Origin: JAGDZR01 sp049115695
GTDB taxonomy: Bacteria; Bacteroidota; Bacteroidia; Cytophagales; Cyclobacteriaceae
Direction: 5' to 3'
DNA length: 64,000 nt
Assembly: GCA_049115695.1 (NCBI GenBank)
Contig: JAGDZR010000020.1
Coordinates: 1-64,000, forward strand
Shown here: positions 1 to 9,793 of the stretch, piece after piece
Layout: the number at the start of each line of letters is the position of its first letter
Numbering within the stretch: the first letter of the stretch is position 1
The notes under the pieces: generated by a model
The model's database searches: none
Told to the model about the DNA's origin: nothing
What the model saw: the letters and a program-made list of their open reading frames with translations, nothing else
Translations under genes and position numbers: made by a program

Positions 1-96
1 TTCTAATTCGATTGCAGCAGTTAGCTGAGCATTCAGTTCTGTCAATGGAACCAACAATGAAAATGTTAAAATGGCTTTTGAAATCTCCTTGAACAC
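1..96 (-). CDS. N-terminus of a secreted protein, cut by the window edge
   Basis: Thirty-two codons read leftwards from a GTG at 94-96 to the edge of the window. An in-frame TAA lies five codons upstream of that GTG, and the only other non-canonical starts between are ATT, so GTG is the likely start. The peptide is Lys-containing at its start, then a hydrophobic stretch (ILTFSLLVPL), then LNAQ, which looks like a Sec signal peptide with cleavage after NAQ, a common form in Bacteroidota. Nothing of the mature protein beyond about nine residues is visible, so no function can be given. Confidence 0.45.
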   Translation of the reverse strand, partial: MFKEISKAILTFSLLVPLTELNAQLTAAIELE

Positions 97-269
97 AATA
101 TCAATATCTTATAAAAAGATAGTGCAAAAATACAATTAATTACTGCTGATTCTCCTTCATCACCAAACTCAGAGTCGACTACACACTATTGAGGATGGAT
201 TTTTTAGATGAAATTCCATACCTCACAGTTCTGCTATTCCTTTTTGATGATCCTCAGGTTAATGCTTTC
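97..269. other. Intergenic gap without a recognised element
   Basis: This AT-rich stretch separates the truncated secreted protein from the 3' end of the glycan operon. I see no terminator with a T run, no RNA gene and no open frame of note. It presumably holds the promoter of the leftmost gene. Confidence 0.4.
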
Positions 270-1091
270 TTATAGAGAAGCAAAATCATAGAGGACCTTA
301 AGGGAGCGAAATATCTGTCCTTTCGTTAAAAAGGATTTTATCATTATTGAAGTTATTTTTCTTTTAAAAATGTTATTTATTGCTCTATTCTGGGGGTAAC
401 AGTTCTTCAACTCTAAGTAAACTGATTTATATCCATTCCAGAGTCCATCCAAATCCTTCATTGCCGATTCGTTCCCAGTTCTATATTGATAGACAACATC
501 ACCAGATGCCTCATATAGTTCTCCATTTTTTGAAATCGTCAAATAGAAAAGTAAATCTTCACCATGACTAAGCCCTTCTTTAAACTTATATTCTTTTTTT
601 GCAATCCTTTTAATCATCCATGTAGGTCCAAAAAAACATGAATTATCAATTTGACAGAGTGCATAAAATGGATTACCCGAGAAGTTTAATTTTTTTGTCT
701 CAATTAAGTCATGAAATGTACAGTCCCATAATTCAACCACACCATCCACAAACTCAATATTGTCATTTTTCTCAAATATCAACAAACGCGAATTCAGGCT
801 ATTAGGAGGGAGCTTATCATCAGAATCTAGAAAACAAAAAAAATCACCGTCCATGTTTTCTAGCCCAACGTTTCTTGCAACACTAACACCGCGATTCTCT
901 TGCTTGAAGTATCTGATTCTCGAGTCAGTGAACCTTCTTATTTCGTTTTCAGTATTGTCAACACTTCCATCATTAATTATAAGTAGTTCAAAATTTTCAT
1001 AATCCTGATCCAGCACAGACTGAATCGCCTCCGCAATATACTTCTCAGAGTTGAACGCAGGCATTATAACCGATACTAACGGACTCATCAA
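270..1091 (-). CDS. Family 2 glycosyltransferase
   Basis: Transfers a sugar from a nucleotide-sugar donor to a growing surface glycan, in the cytoplasm at the inner membrane face. The GT-A fold is plain: the N-terminal VSVIMPAFN strand (residues 6-14), INDGS at 39-43, the ENRGVSVARN segment at 65-74 and the metal-binding DSDD at 89-92. Length (273 residues) is normal for the family. Donor and acceptor cannot be told from sequence. It is the last gene of the minus-strand glycan operon; its ATG overlaps the stop of the dehydratase gene upstream by 4 bp, which suggests translational coupling. A second ATG one codon later is equally possible as start. Confidence 0.9.
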   Translation of the reverse strand: MMSPLVSVIMPAFNSEKYIAEAIQSVLDQDYENFELLIINDGSVDNTENEIRRFTDSRIRYFKQENRGVSVARNVGLENMDGDFFCFLDSDDKLPPNSLNSRLLIFEKNDNIEFVDGVVELWDCTFHDLIETKKLNFSGNPFYALCQIDNSCFFGPTWMIKRIAKKEYKFKEGLSHGEDLLFYLTISKNGELYEASGDVVYQYRTGNESAMKDLDGLWNGYKSVYLELKNCYPQNRAINNIFKRKITSIMIKSFLTKGQIFRSLKVLYDFASL

Positions 1092-2080
1092 AAATTCACG
1101 AGCTGTTCGCGTATCTGATTGGGTGTCAAAACTAATGTGTTGTTCCCTGAACTATATTCATCCAATCCTGACACTAGTTGTCCATTGTAATGGTTCTTGT
1201 ACTCTTCCAAACTATGACTTCCACCTTCTGGTGTGATGATATAATATTTGTCTTTTTTCAACGTCCTCGCCACTTCAAAAGGTGTTATCAATGTCTCGTG
1301 CATTTTTTCACCTTGTCGATGACCGACAATCTCCTTTGTGCATTCGGGACAGATTGCCTCAGCCATATCGCCTACAGTATAGGATGGTGCGATGGGTACG
1401 ATGATTTCGCCTCCAATTCCATTATGCATTGCAAAGTTTACCAGTGCAATTGCCTCATCCATCCGGATGCTAAAACGCGACATCTCCGTATCAGTAATTG
1501 GTAGTTTTCCTGTTGCTTTCAACGATTGAAAGACAGGAACAACAGAACCTTTTGAACCAAAAACATTGGCATACCTGACCAAGGAGAAGCGTGTATTTGG
1601 ATTAGATTTCTTTCCATCTGCTGATTGAAACAATCGTTCAAGCAATAATTTAGTTGCACCGTACGAATTAATTGGCAATGCTGCTTTGTCAGTGGATAGA
1701 GCCACTACTTTTTTAACTCCTTGGGCAATGCACGCATCTATTACGTTTTGAGTCCCCAATAAATTGGTTTTTATGGCCTCAAGTGGGTGGTCCTCCGCCA
1801 TCGGCATATGCTTCATTGCTGCAGTATGGATAACATAATCCATACCCTTTATTGCTTCCTGAATCTTTTCTTTGTCACGAATATCTCCTATTATAAATTC
1901 AACAACATCTCGATAAGCAGCAAAAGAACGTTGCATGTCAAAATGCTTTTGCTCGTCTCTAGAGAAGATGATAAGTCGGTTCGGCTGCTGTGATTCCAAT
2001 AGATGTGTTGCATAAGCCTGGCCAAAAGAACCTGTTCCTCCGGTAATTAGTACATTCTTCCCTTTCAAAATCATGCGCAT
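1088..2080 (-). CDS. UDP-N-acetylglucosamine 4,6-dehydratase-like enzyme (CapD/PseB/FlaA1 group)
   Basis: Short-chain dehydrogenase fold enzyme that likely converts a UDP-N-acetylhexosamine to its 4-keto-6-deoxy form as a precursor of a deoxy-amino sugar. Visible are the NAD-binding GGTGSFG (residues 14-20), STDKA (129-133) and the Tyr140-x3-Lys144 pair in the SYGATK segment. Length (330) fits the short, soluble PseB/CapE type rather than the membrane-anchored FlaA1 type. The gene sits in the glycan operon, overlapping its upstream neighbour by 10 bp and its downstream neighbour by 4 bp. Whether it inverts C5 cannot be decided by eye. Confidence 0.85.
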   Translation of the reverse strand: MRMILKGKNVLITGGTGSFGQAYATHLLESQQPNRLIIFSRDEQKHFDMQRSFAAYRDVVEFIIGDIRDKEKIQEAIKGMDYVIHTAAMKHMPMAEDHPLEAIKTNLLGTQNVIDACIAQGVKKVVALSTDKAALPINSYGATKLLLERLFQSADGKKSNPNTRFSLVRYANVFGSKGSVVPVFQSLKATGKLPITDTEMSRFSIRMDEAIALVNFAMHNGIGGEIIVPIAPSYTVGDMAEAICPECTKEIVGHRQGEKMHETLITPFEVARTLKKDKYYIITPEGGSHSLEEYKNHYNGQLVSGLDEYSSGNNTLVLTPNQIREQLVNF

Positions 2081-3303
2081 AAAGCCTGCATGGCACGTTT
2101 AAATTGTTTATTCAAGTTATCAAATCCCCGGTAATCCAACCCAACTTCTCGACAATGCTTCCTTAATTCTTGACGATTATCTTCAAGGAAATCTTTGACT
2201 TCAAGCACAACTGCTTTTACATCATCTTTCTTGAAATCCTGAACAACCACGCCCACATTTTGTTCAGTAGCATATAAATAATCTTCTGAAACACCTTTAG
2301 TAATCAAAAAGGGTAAACCAGCGCATAAATACTCCCCAACCTTAATATTAGATATGAATTTCTTGGAAGGGCCTGGCGGAACAGCGATCACAGCAAAATC
2401 AGCAGCGCAGTGGAAGTGATGAATGGTTTCATAACCTGAATGCGCAATTGTATACCAATCTCTTGGGACATTTGCCTTCTCAAAAAGTGTTTCAACCTCC
2501 TGATCTGTATGAGGTGTGACAATCAAGAAATGAAGCATTGGAAGCTCCTCTTTTAGCCAGCGAAACATCCAGGCCGTTTCCTCTCTATAATAGAGGTCAC
2601 CAAACTTACCCGGGTAAAAAAGAATCTGCATTTCATCCGTATAGCCAAGTTCCTTTCGTTTTTGTGCACGCAGCACCGGGTCAAACAGAAATTTCTTATC
2701 ATTGGCCACTGTTGGAATTTTTACAAAAGTCGCCTGCACCTTCCAATCATGTTTCAAGCGTTCTTCCATAAATCGTGTACCAGAGGCAATCACCGTTGCT
2801 GAAAAAGCCGCCTTTCGCTCCAAGTAATGCGAGATTTTGTATTGGAAGCCTCCTTCTGGCCACATACCATTGTCCAGTGCATATTCGCTGTGTGGTTCAA
2901 ACTGATAAAGAAAAAACTTTAACCTAAGAATCAAGGAATATAAATAAACAAATGTACCGGCAACTGATGCTAATGAAACTACGTAACCGTGCCCTTTAAG
3001 CCGCAATGTCATCACAGCAAAAAAACCTTGAATGATGTCGACAATTTTGGCTTTCAGTCCGATTCCAGGGTTCCAATCTAGCTTTTTCCATTTGAGGCCT
3101 TGCATAGTCCATTTTGACACCAATGCTAATTGCTCAGGTGTTAATGGAAATTTAGGATCCTCATAAGTAATCAGGTAAAAATCAAATTTACGGTTAGAAT
3201 CATTCAAATAGTCTTCTATGTACAACCAAAAGTTGGATTGAATCAGGGGATCAAATAACCTGTTGTATAAGAAGATAATAACCTTTTGTTTATTGGATTT
3301 CAT
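2071..3303 (-). CDS. GT-B fold glycosyltransferase (GT4-like)
   Basis: A 410-residue protein of glycosyltransferase type. The N-terminal Rossmann half starts with IIFLYNRLFDPL and the C-terminal half carries the ILFYPGKFGDLYYREETAWM strand region and a nucleotide-binding tail with GEYLCAGLPFLITKGVSEDYLY, the usual position of the donor-binding loop in GT4 enzymes. The similarity to GT4 is moderate, so the family is an inference. It is cotranscribed with the dehydratase (10 bp overlap) and follows another GT-B enzyme after 68 bp. Likely acts in the cytoplasm on a lipid-linked glycan. Confidence 0.75.
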   Translation of the reverse strand: MKSNKQKVIIFLYNRLFDPLIQSNFWLYIEDYLNDSNRKFDFYLITYEDPKFPLTPEQLALVSKWTMQGLKWKKLDWNPGIGLKAKIVDIIQGFFAVMTLRLKGHGYVVSLASVAGTFVYLYSLILRLKFFLYQFEPHSEYALDNGMWPEGGFQYKISHYLERKAAFSATVIASGTRFMEERLKHDWKVQATFVKIPTVANDKKFLFDPVLRAQKRKELGYTDEMQILFYPGKFGDLYYREETAWMFRWLKEELPMLHFLIVTPHTDQEVETLFEKANVPRDWYTIAHSGYETIHHFHCAADFAVIAVPPGPSKKFISNIKVGEYLCAGLPFLITKGVSEDYLYATEQNVGVVVQDFKKDDVKAVVLEVKDFLEDNRQELRKHCREVGLDYRGFDNLNKQFKRAMQALCA

Positions 3304-3371
3304 ATCAACATTGTAATGGCTATGTATCTACTTGTTTTTAGCATACCAAATACTTTTGACTCAAAAACATT

Positions 3372-4478
3372 TTAATAACCATTATCAGAAAGAACCTTTT
3401 CAATTCGTTCGATTTGTTTTTCATAAGTATTTTCTAATGCAAAGGAACGGCGTTCGGTTGCCAACTCAGGAGTCGAATAAAGTTCAATATTCTTTGTAAC
3501 ATTAGAAAATAGTTTAGGCCATTCCGCGTTATTTTCACACATATTCAACAGTTTTTTCTCTGCATATTCGGCAGTATTGGTAGCGACAATGGGCTTGCCA
3601 CTGTAAAGGTACTCAAGCGTCTTGTGTGGATTGGATTGATCAACATGATATGCCTGCTGATATGCTATTAACAGGACATCTGCCGATTCAAAAATGCACT
3701 GAAGATCTTCTGTCCTTACTTTACCTGGACTGTGAACGTTATCCAGCTCAAACATTTGCTTCTTCCATGAATGCATTGCATTTACACTCAAGTCATAATT
3801 CTCCCAATTACTTCCAAAAAAAATGAAATCTACATGATGGTTAATGCGAGCAGTCTCAAATAAAATATACCAATCTAGATACATCATGCTCAAATTTCCG
3901 GCATAGACAGCCTTAATTTCATTTTTACCAGGTAATTCTCCCAGGCTTCCGTTCCAATTGGTTTCGTTAACAGATAATCCGTGATTGATCCAATATGTTT
4001 TGTTTGGTGCATACCGCTCAAGTCGAGCTTTGATAGCTTGACTTGTGCAAAATGCAAAATCAGCAGTCTGCGCTGCAAGCTCCATTTCAAAATCCTGGTT
4101 CAAATCCACGATATGCGAAATCTTAAGGACATTTGATGGAAGAGCATCCATTTGAAAGAAGACAGAATTGTCGAACGACCAAATAACATCAAAAGAGGTA
4201 TACACCAGACTCTCCAACTGCCAAAATACTCGCCTGGTAAACAATCGTCTGATAAAGGCAGGATAAAACCTTATACCTCTCGGGAAGCCCGTATAGTTCA
4301 AAATATTCAATGATGCATTTTCCGTGGGTGCTTGCTCAACTTTTTTACTGGGAGGATTCAAGAACCACACATTATTTCCTCTTTGAGCTAGATAACGAGC
4401 ATAATGATGCTTAGATACGTGCAAATGAGTCCATGGTTCCGGAGAAACTAGCAGAATGTTCTTATTTGTCAATTCCAC
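3372..4478 (-). CDS. GT-B fold glycosyltransferase
   Basis: A 368-residue protein that starts with a GTG and the phrase ILLVSPEPWTHLHVSKHHYA, typical of glycosyltransferases related to TuaH. The C-terminal half has VYAGNLSMMYLDW, FFGSNW and NPHKTLEYLYSGKPIVATNT, which match the donor-binding motifs of GT1/GT4 enzymes, with Glu and the GKPIVAT strand in the expected order. No membrane segment is seen. The gene lies 68 bp from the next transferase and 158 bp from the asparagine synthetase homologue upstream, so it may have an internal promoter. Substrate unknown. Confidence 0.8.
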   Translation of the reverse strand: MELTNKNILLVSPEPWTHLHVSKHHYARYLAQRGNNVWFLNPPSKKVEQAPTENASLNILNYTGFPRGIRFYPAFIRRLFTRRVFWQLESLVYTSFDVIWSFDNSVFFQMDALPSNVLKISHIVDLNQDFEMELAAQTADFAFCTSQAIKARLERYAPNKTYWINHGLSVNETNWNGSLGELPGKNEIKAVYAGNLSMMYLDWYILFETARINHHVDFIFFGSNWENYDLSVNAMHSWKKQMFELDNVHSPGKVRTEDLQCIFESADVLLIAYQQAYHVDQSNPHKTLEYLYSGKPIVATNTAEYAEKKLLNMCENNAEWPKLFSNVTKNIELYSTPELATERRSFALENTYEKQIERIEKVLSDNGY

Positions 4479-4636
4479 CTTTAGCTCTTATAAAGAATTG
4501 AATGAACTCAAAATTCTCTTTACCAACCTCATCAACGTTAAACAATTAAGCCTGAGTGACCTTCTTATTCTAAAAGTCTTTTCAAGTGCCATTTTCCTTT
4601 TTTTATTTATTTATTTCTAAATAGCTTTCAACTATC

Positions 4637-6484
4637 CTATTTAAACCTATCCAACCACAATCCTAAACACACCAAGGACCATACTTTAGATACATTCCCA
4701 ACTTCAACATTCGTCATCAATTTTTCTAAATTTGCTCTATTGAAAAGTCCAAGATCATTCATTTTGTTTGATAGGACAATTTCAGATGCCCATTTCCTAT
4801 TAGATAAGAACCAGTCATACATGGGAACTGAAAATCCCTTCTTAGGTCTTTTTTGAATTTTTGGATCCATATATTTCTCTCCTAATCTTTTCAAAAAATA
4901 CTTACTAATTCCATTTTTAAATTTTAAGGATGTCGGCAAGGAATAAGCCACTTTTGCAAGTTCTTTGTCAAGAAAGGGGCTCCTCACTTCCAAAGAATTG
5001 ATCATAGACATTCTGTCTACCTTAACCAAGTAAGAATTAAGTAGTCTTGTTTCTAAAGAAGTTAACATTAAATGCTCTGTTTCACTAGATGCGCCCCTAG
5101 TACTATTCCATTTCATATTTAAAAAGTCTTTAGTAAAAGCCATCCCTTGATTAAGAATTTTGTATTTTTCTTCAATAGAAAACCCAATGCCTCTGTATAA
5201 TCTTTGGTAAGGCTTTCTCAAATTATATTCATTAAGTGATCCTAAATTTCTACGCCCGTGCTGAAATCTACTCTCAATTTTGTCTTTAATAATTGCTAAA
5301 GACTTTGGAAAACTTGACTTATACTTTTTATCAAAGAATTCAGCTTCTGCCGATAATAAATAGTCATTATACCCTCCAAATAACTCGTCTCCACCATCAC
5401 CTGAAAGAACAACTTTTACGTTACGTCCAACATAATTTGAAATATAGTAGGTCGGTATCATGCTCATATCAGCAAATGGCTCACCTATATATTCAATCAA
5501 ACTAGGGAGTATATCTATTCCCTCAGAATCAATTATAATCTCATGATGATCTGTATCATATCGCCTGGCTACTATTCGTGCATCTTCAAGTTCATCCAGA
5601 CTTGGATCTCCAAAGCCAACTGAAAATGTCTTTATCTTGTCAGTAGAAATGGTGGCTAAAATGGAAGTTATTAGGCCAGAGTCAATTCCTCCACTCAAAA
5701 AGCACCCAATAGCCACATCAGACACTCTGCGCTTCGAAATTGCCTTAATGAGATGTTCTTCAATAACCTCTAATGCTTCATTCTCCGAATAGTTGTAATG
5801 TAGTGGTTGAAGCTTCCAATAGGATTTTTCCTTAAACTTCCAAGAAGTAAGATCCAGCTCAAGAAAACAAGCAGGCCTAAGCTGCTCAATCTCTCGCCAA
5901 ACTGTACTTGGTTGAGGGCTTGATACTTCTGTTAAGAAATAATCTACTGTTTCAAGGTTTAAAGAAAGCTCAGACTTTTTCAGCTCCCAAATACTATTAA
6001 TACTTGAGGAAAAGAGCCATTCACTTGAATTCAACAGTAAATAGAGAGGCTTTTTACCAAATGGATCTCTAGCAAAGAAAACTTTGTTAATGTTAAAGTC
6101 TATCAAAGAAAAAGCAAACATCCCATCTAATTTCTTCAACAAAATATCCATTCCCCAGGCTTGATATCCGTTGATTAGAACTTCTGTATCACCTTTAGTT
6201 TTAAAAGAACACCCTAAGTCTTTCAATTCACTTTTCAGTGATCCAAAATTGTAAATTTCTCCATTAAACGATATTACAATCCTTTCATCATCAGTTAACA
6301 TCGGTTGATTCGAATCCTCTGAAGGATCAATTATACTTAGTCGGGTATGGCCAAATCCAATATTATCCTTTAAAAAAAAACCTGTATTATCTGGTCCTCG
6401 CTCTTGAAGAAATGAACACATACGAACCACTTCATCCTTATCAACTCTTTGCTCCTTTCTTATGATCCCTGCTATTCCACACAT
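4637..6484 (-). CDS. asnB: Asparagine synthetase (glutamine-hydrolysing) homologue, first copy
   Basis: Class II glutamine amidotransferase fused to an ATP-pyrophosphatase domain. Cys2 is the expected nucleophile once Met1 is removed (MCGIAGI), FNGEIYNF at 73-80 belongs to the glutaminase domain and LSGGIDS at 263-269 is the ATP-binding P-loop. Length (615) is that of full AsnB. In glycan loci such proteins are thought to amidate uronic acids or other carboxylates instead of making free asparagine, and the setting (six bp after a glycosyltransferase, inside a glycan operon) favours that, but this is inference. A second copy lies at 15384-17234. Confidence 0.88.
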   Translation of the reverse strand: MCGIAGIIRKEQRVDKDEVVRMCSFLQERGPDNTGFFLKDNIGFGHTRLSIIDPSEDSNQPMLTDDERIVISFNGEIYNFGSLKSELKDLGCSFKTKGDTEVLINGYQAWGMDILLKKLDGMFAFSLIDFNINKVFFARDPFGKKPLYLLLNSSEWLFSSSINSIWELKKSELSLNLETVDYFLTEVSSPQPSTVWREIEQLRPACFLELDLTSWKFKEKSYWKLQPLHYNYSENEALEVIEEHLIKAISKRRVSDVAIGCFLSGGIDSGLITSILATISTDKIKTFSVGFGDPSLDELEDARIVARRYDTDHHEIIIDSEGIDILPSLIEYIGEPFADMSMIPTYYISNYVGRNVKVVLSGDGGDELFGGYNDYLLSAEAEFFDKKYKSSFPKSLAIIKDKIESRFQHGRRNLGSLNEYNLRKPYQRLYRGIGFSIEEKYKILNQGMAFTKDFLNMKWNSTRGASSETEHLMLTSLETRLLNSYLVKVDRMSMINSLEVRSPFLDKELAKVAYSLPTSLKFKNGISKYFLKRLGEKYMDPKIQKRPKKGFSVPMYDWFLSNRKWASEIVLSNKMNDLGLFNRANLEKLMTNVEVGNVSKVWSLVCLGLWLDRFK

Positions 6485-6490
6485 TTATAT

Positions 6491-7645
6491 TCAAATTATT
6501 GTGTTAGCAGTAATATGATCGTAAATGGAATTTAATTTCTTAATGAATCCTACATCAGAAAAGTGCTGTTCAACAATTTTCCTGTTTTCTGGTATCCATT
6601 TCCAATTATTACGAATTGTTGCAATTGCATTTGCATAAGACTTAATATCTTTTTCATTTACTAGGATGGAACATTCATTTTCAACAATCAACTCAGGAAT
6701 ACCGGAGTGATAGGTGGATATAACCGGCATTTCCATTGCCATAGCTTCCATCAAAGCATTTGGTATTCCCTCTTGATCTCCATCCGATGGAGTTATTGAA
6801 TGCAAAACAGCACAGTGTGAATTCTCCAATAAATCCCTTACTTGATTTCTACTAGCAAACCCAACAAAATTAACGAAGGACTCAAGCCCTAAATCTTTGA
6901 CAATTGTTTGAATTCGCTTATAATGAATTCCCTCAGTCTCTCCAGTGAATGTTAAAGTAATTAAAGAGTCTCCACTATAATCTATGTACCTTCTTAGTGC
7001 TTTCAGTGTATATTCATGCCCTTTCTTTTCCCTAAAAGAAGAAATTTGAATCAGTCGAAATATACTATTATCAATTTGGTAATTTGACCTACTAAAGAAA
7101 CTTAAATCTGTGTTAGAATGAAGTTTCCATGGAGCATTTCTAAACATAATGCCCTTCTTCTTGATATTGCTCAACAGATGATCAGAGACAGATATTGCAT
7201 AAATCGTGGAGCTGTCAAGCAACCTTTCAATTCTTCTTACATAAGCCTTATTGCTAAGTTTTTGAGAAGCGTCATAGCCCCTGAAATGGATGATTATTGG
7301 AACTTTCTCTGGGTTTGGAAAATTATCAATGAACCGAAGTGCTTCATATCCGAATTGCAAATGAATTATATCAGGATCAAACTCTAATACTTCTCTTTTT
7401 AATCGTTGGCCAAAAGTTGGATTAAAAAAGGTCAAATAGATTTGATGCATTTCTAATCTATCTCTGAATTTTGTTGCAATTACAGAATATCGAAATGGGA
7501 TTTCACTTATTTCAAAAGCACTAATCATGTAATTGCGTCGATGATTGCAGATGTATAGAACTTGATGACATCTACTAATCTGTACGACCTGGCTGGTAAT
7601 AAAACTTGTAGAACCAAATTCTTCAGAAAAGAATAGAACTTTCAT
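6491..7645 (-). CDS. Family 4 glycosyltransferase
   Basis: GT-B fold enzyme of 384 residues. The acceptor half includes HLQFGYEAL and IIIHFRGYDAS. The donor half has LIQISSFREKKGHEYTLKAL, LTFTGETEG and the family signature EGIPNALMEAMAMEMPVIST at 292-311, with the conserved Glu residues that hold the nucleotide-sugar. It therefore adds a sugar by a retaining mechanism to a lipid-linked glycan in the cytoplasm. Only 6 bp separate it from the asparagine synthetase homologue downstream and 5 bp from the methyltransferase upstream, so all three are one transcript. Confidence 0.88.
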   Translation of the reverse strand: MKVLFFSEEFGSTSFITSQVVQISRCHQVLYICNHRRNYMISAFEISEIPFRYSVIATKFRDRLEMHQIYLTFFNPTFGQRLKREVLEFDPDIIHLQFGYEALRFIDNFPNPEKVPIIIHFRGYDASQKLSNKAYVRRIERLLDSSTIYAISVSDHLLSNIKKKGIMFRNAPWKLHSNTDLSFFSRSNYQIDNSIFRLIQISSFREKKGHEYTLKALRRYIDYSGDSLITLTFTGETEGIHYKRIQTIVKDLGLESFVNFVGFASRNQVRDLLENSHCAVLHSITPSDGDQEGIPNALMEAMAMEMPVISTYHSGIPELIVENECSILVNEKDIKSYANAIATIRNNWKWIPENRKIVEQHFSDVGFIKKLNSIYDHITANTII

Positions 7646-7650
7646 TTAGC

Positions 7651-8370
7651 CTATTTATTTCCTCTAATAACGTATTTGACTTTTCTTTTTAAGCGCCTAA
7701 TCATTGAGTCATGTAAAAACCTATTTCTCGTGCTGTAATCAGACTTCTTTGGTATATGTTTAAGGACTATCGCTTGGTAATCTGGGGCATTATTGTAGAT
7801 ACTATAAGACTCTAGATGATGAATATACAATCCAGTATCCAGCAAGTTGGCAGACAAGATATGAGTATGTATTGGTTGATCAATAATTTGAAGTTCAGTA
7901 GGATTATGCTTAATTGTCCATTCCAAGTGATTCGGATCAGGAATATGAATGAAAACACAACCTCCAAATTTTAAGCGAATTGATAATTTTGCAAATAAGG
8001 ATTTATGCTTATCAATAGGAATGTGTTCTATCACATCGGGCAACACTATTAGATCAAAATCACCATCTATTTCTTGGGTCGTAAGATCAATCTCCCTAAT
8101 GATGACATTGGCGTACTTCGCAAGTTTTTTCCGGGCTATTTCCAAGCTCTTTGGACTTATATCTGTGGCCGTTAATGCACCTTCCTTCGACAGGAATCTT
8201 AGAATAAGTTCCGAAACTGTGCCAATCCCACAACCTACTTCTAGAACTTTTGAATTGGGCATTAATCCAATTTTTTCGAGGTGTCGTTGAATACTCAGGT
8301 GTCGATGATTTATCCCAGATTTCAACTGAAGCCTGGTAAACTCATCATAAAACTCAGAAACTCTGCCCAT
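7651..8370 (-). CDS. Class I SAM-dependent methyltransferase
   Basis: Small methyltransferase (239 residues from this start) with the SAM-binding EVGCGIG motif at 44-50, an acidic second strand (ALTATDIS) and DLIVLPDVIEHI as motif II, the pattern of UbiE/Methyltransf_11 enzymes. In this operon it probably methylates a sugar or a glycan end. The frame stays open to an ATG at 8431-8433, but that start would overlap the flippase gene by 37 bp and add a hydrophobic 21-residue stretch unlike the family, so ATG 8368-8370 is preferred. It sits 26 bp after the flippase stop. Confidence 0.8.
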   Translation of the reverse strand: MGRVSEFYDEFTRLQLKSGINHRHLSIQRHLEKIGLMPNSKVLEVGCGIGTVSELILRFLSKEGALTATDISPKSLEIARKKLAKYANVIIREIDLTTQEIDGDFDLIVLPDVIEHIPIDKHKSLFAKLSIRLKFGGCVFIHIPDPNHLEWTIKHNPTELQIIDQPIHTHILSANLLDTGLYIHHLESYSIYNNAPDYQAIVLKHIPKKSDYSTRNRFLHDSMIRRLKRKVKYVIRGNK

Positions 8371-8396
8371 AGTTTTCACCAATCTAATTGAACATA

Positions 8397-9791
8397 TTAA
8401 TCGATAGATAATCCAAAAAAACCAATTTGCCAATAAACTAGTAGTACAATACCTAAATAACTAATTATCCCTACCTTAAAGTACCAGCTTAAGTTCAATT
8501 TAATTTGTTTAACAGTGGTAACTGTTACAATTATATTCATAATTAAAACACCTATTATAAATATTTTGATACCCGATTTGAAATCAAAACCATAATATGA
8601 CATAAGAAATAGAGTACCAAAAATACCCGTTAAACGCATGCTGCTTATAAGGAAAATCTCTTTGTTTTTCTTCTGTCCTAACAAGACGCCATTAAGTGGT
8701 ATATATATAATATCAAACAGTAATATTGGCGCCATCCAAGGAATTAAATAGGAAGTAACAATCCAATTTTTTCCTAACAAGAATATGATTATCGGGCTGC
8801 TAAAAAGCATTAAGAAAAATACACTGCATGTCCCAATCACAATAAGTACTCCTAGAAACTTATTAAGTATTGAGTCAATACTTTTTTTCTCTAAACTATA
8901 CTCAAAAACTTTCTGTGTAAGTAGAGGTTGAGCCGTATAGGCAATTAATATGGTTGGAATCGTAAGCAGGCTTACAGCCATGCTATATGATCCAACAAAT
9001 AGGGATTCATACTGAATCGATAAATAAAAAATAATTAATGAAGTTGAAAATTGCACTAAAAATGTCGACGGCAATACAAATAAAGGATACTCCTTATACC
9101 TCTTAATAATCTTCCAAATATCGCTTAATGAAAACAAGGGAATGAGGTAGTTTATTCGTTCGCGCACGAACAGTTTTAGTTGAAAAACTATATGTAAAAA
9201 CTTGCCTAGTATCTCACCTAAAATTAGTCCGTTCACTACAACCCAATCGCTTACTCCTATTGCTACAGTTGTTCCTTTAATACCTATTGTTTCCACTACA
9301 GACATGGTGGAAGCATGTTTGAACTGTTTGCTTCTAATATTCCAATTCCCCATGTAGTCCCTCATTGCATGCAAATAAATACTAATGCCAAATGCATACC
9401 ACAGGCCATCCAAGTTTTGACTTTCGAAAAATGAAAAAATCCATGTTCCAAATAAGAAGATGATAATTGTGATTACTAGACTGCCAAATATTATTAAGCT
9501 AGATAAAGCTCTTGCTACCTTTTTGAACTCATCCTCTTCATCAACAATGATGAATACAGCACTTAAGCGTAGAGAAATTAGCAAAGCCAGACTTACAATA
9601 ATTGAATTAAATAGTGCGAAAGATCCATATTGATCTGGAGTAAACAATCTTGATATCAGCGGAGTTGCAAGAAAACCAAATGATATAATTAACACTTTTC
9701 CCGAAAACAGGATCATGATATTATTAACAAAGGTCTCCTTGGAAAATATAGTGCTGAATAATTCGGAAAAAAGTGCTTGAATTTTACTCAA
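8397..9791 (-). CDS. Wzx-type polysaccharide flippase / oligosaccharide exporter
   Basis: Integral membrane protein of 464 residues with about twelve to fourteen hydrophobic segments spread over the whole length. The first segment reads IMILFSGKVLIISFGFLATPLISRLFTPDQYG, where the SRLF-PxxYG motif is typical of the MATE/MVF-related polysaccharide biosynthesis family. It would flip undecaprenyl-linked repeat units across the inner membrane. The start is TTG at 9789-9791, two bp after the upstream stop; the next in-frame ATG is inside the first membrane segment and less likely. Together with the candidate polymerase upstream it points to a Wzx/Wzy pathway. Confidence 0.88.
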   Translation of the reverse strand: MSKIQALFSELFSTIFSKETFVNNIMILFSGKVLIISFGFLATPLISRLFTPDQYGSFALFNSIIVSLALLISLRLSAVFIIVDEEDEFKKVARALSSLIIFGSLVITIIIFLFGTWIFSFFESQNLDGLWYAFGISIYLHAMRDYMGNWNIRSKQFKHASTMSVVETIGIKGTTVAIGVSDWVVVNGLILGEILGKFLHIVFQLKLFVRERINYLIPLFSLSDIWKIIKRYKEYPLFVLPSTFLVQFSTSLIIFYLSIQYESLFVGSYSMAVSLLTIPTILIAYTAQPLLTQKVFEYSLEKKSIDSILNKFLGVLIVIGTCSVFFLMLFSSPIIIFLLGKNWIVTSYLIPWMAPILLFDIIYIPLNGVLLGQKKNKEIFLISSMRLTGIFGTLFLMSYYGFDFKSGIKIFIIGVLIMNIIVTVTTVKQIKLNLSWYFKVGIISYLGIVLLVYWQIGFFGLSID

Positions 9792-9793
9792 AA

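Noticed and set aside
6300..6318. GGTTGATTCGAATCC, like a tRNA T-arm
   Set aside because: It lies inside the asparagine synthetase coding sequence and no other arms of a tRNA are found around it.
8371..8433. Upstream start for the methyltransferase
   Set aside because: It would overlap the flippase by 37 bp and add a hydrophobic stretch not expected in this soluble family.
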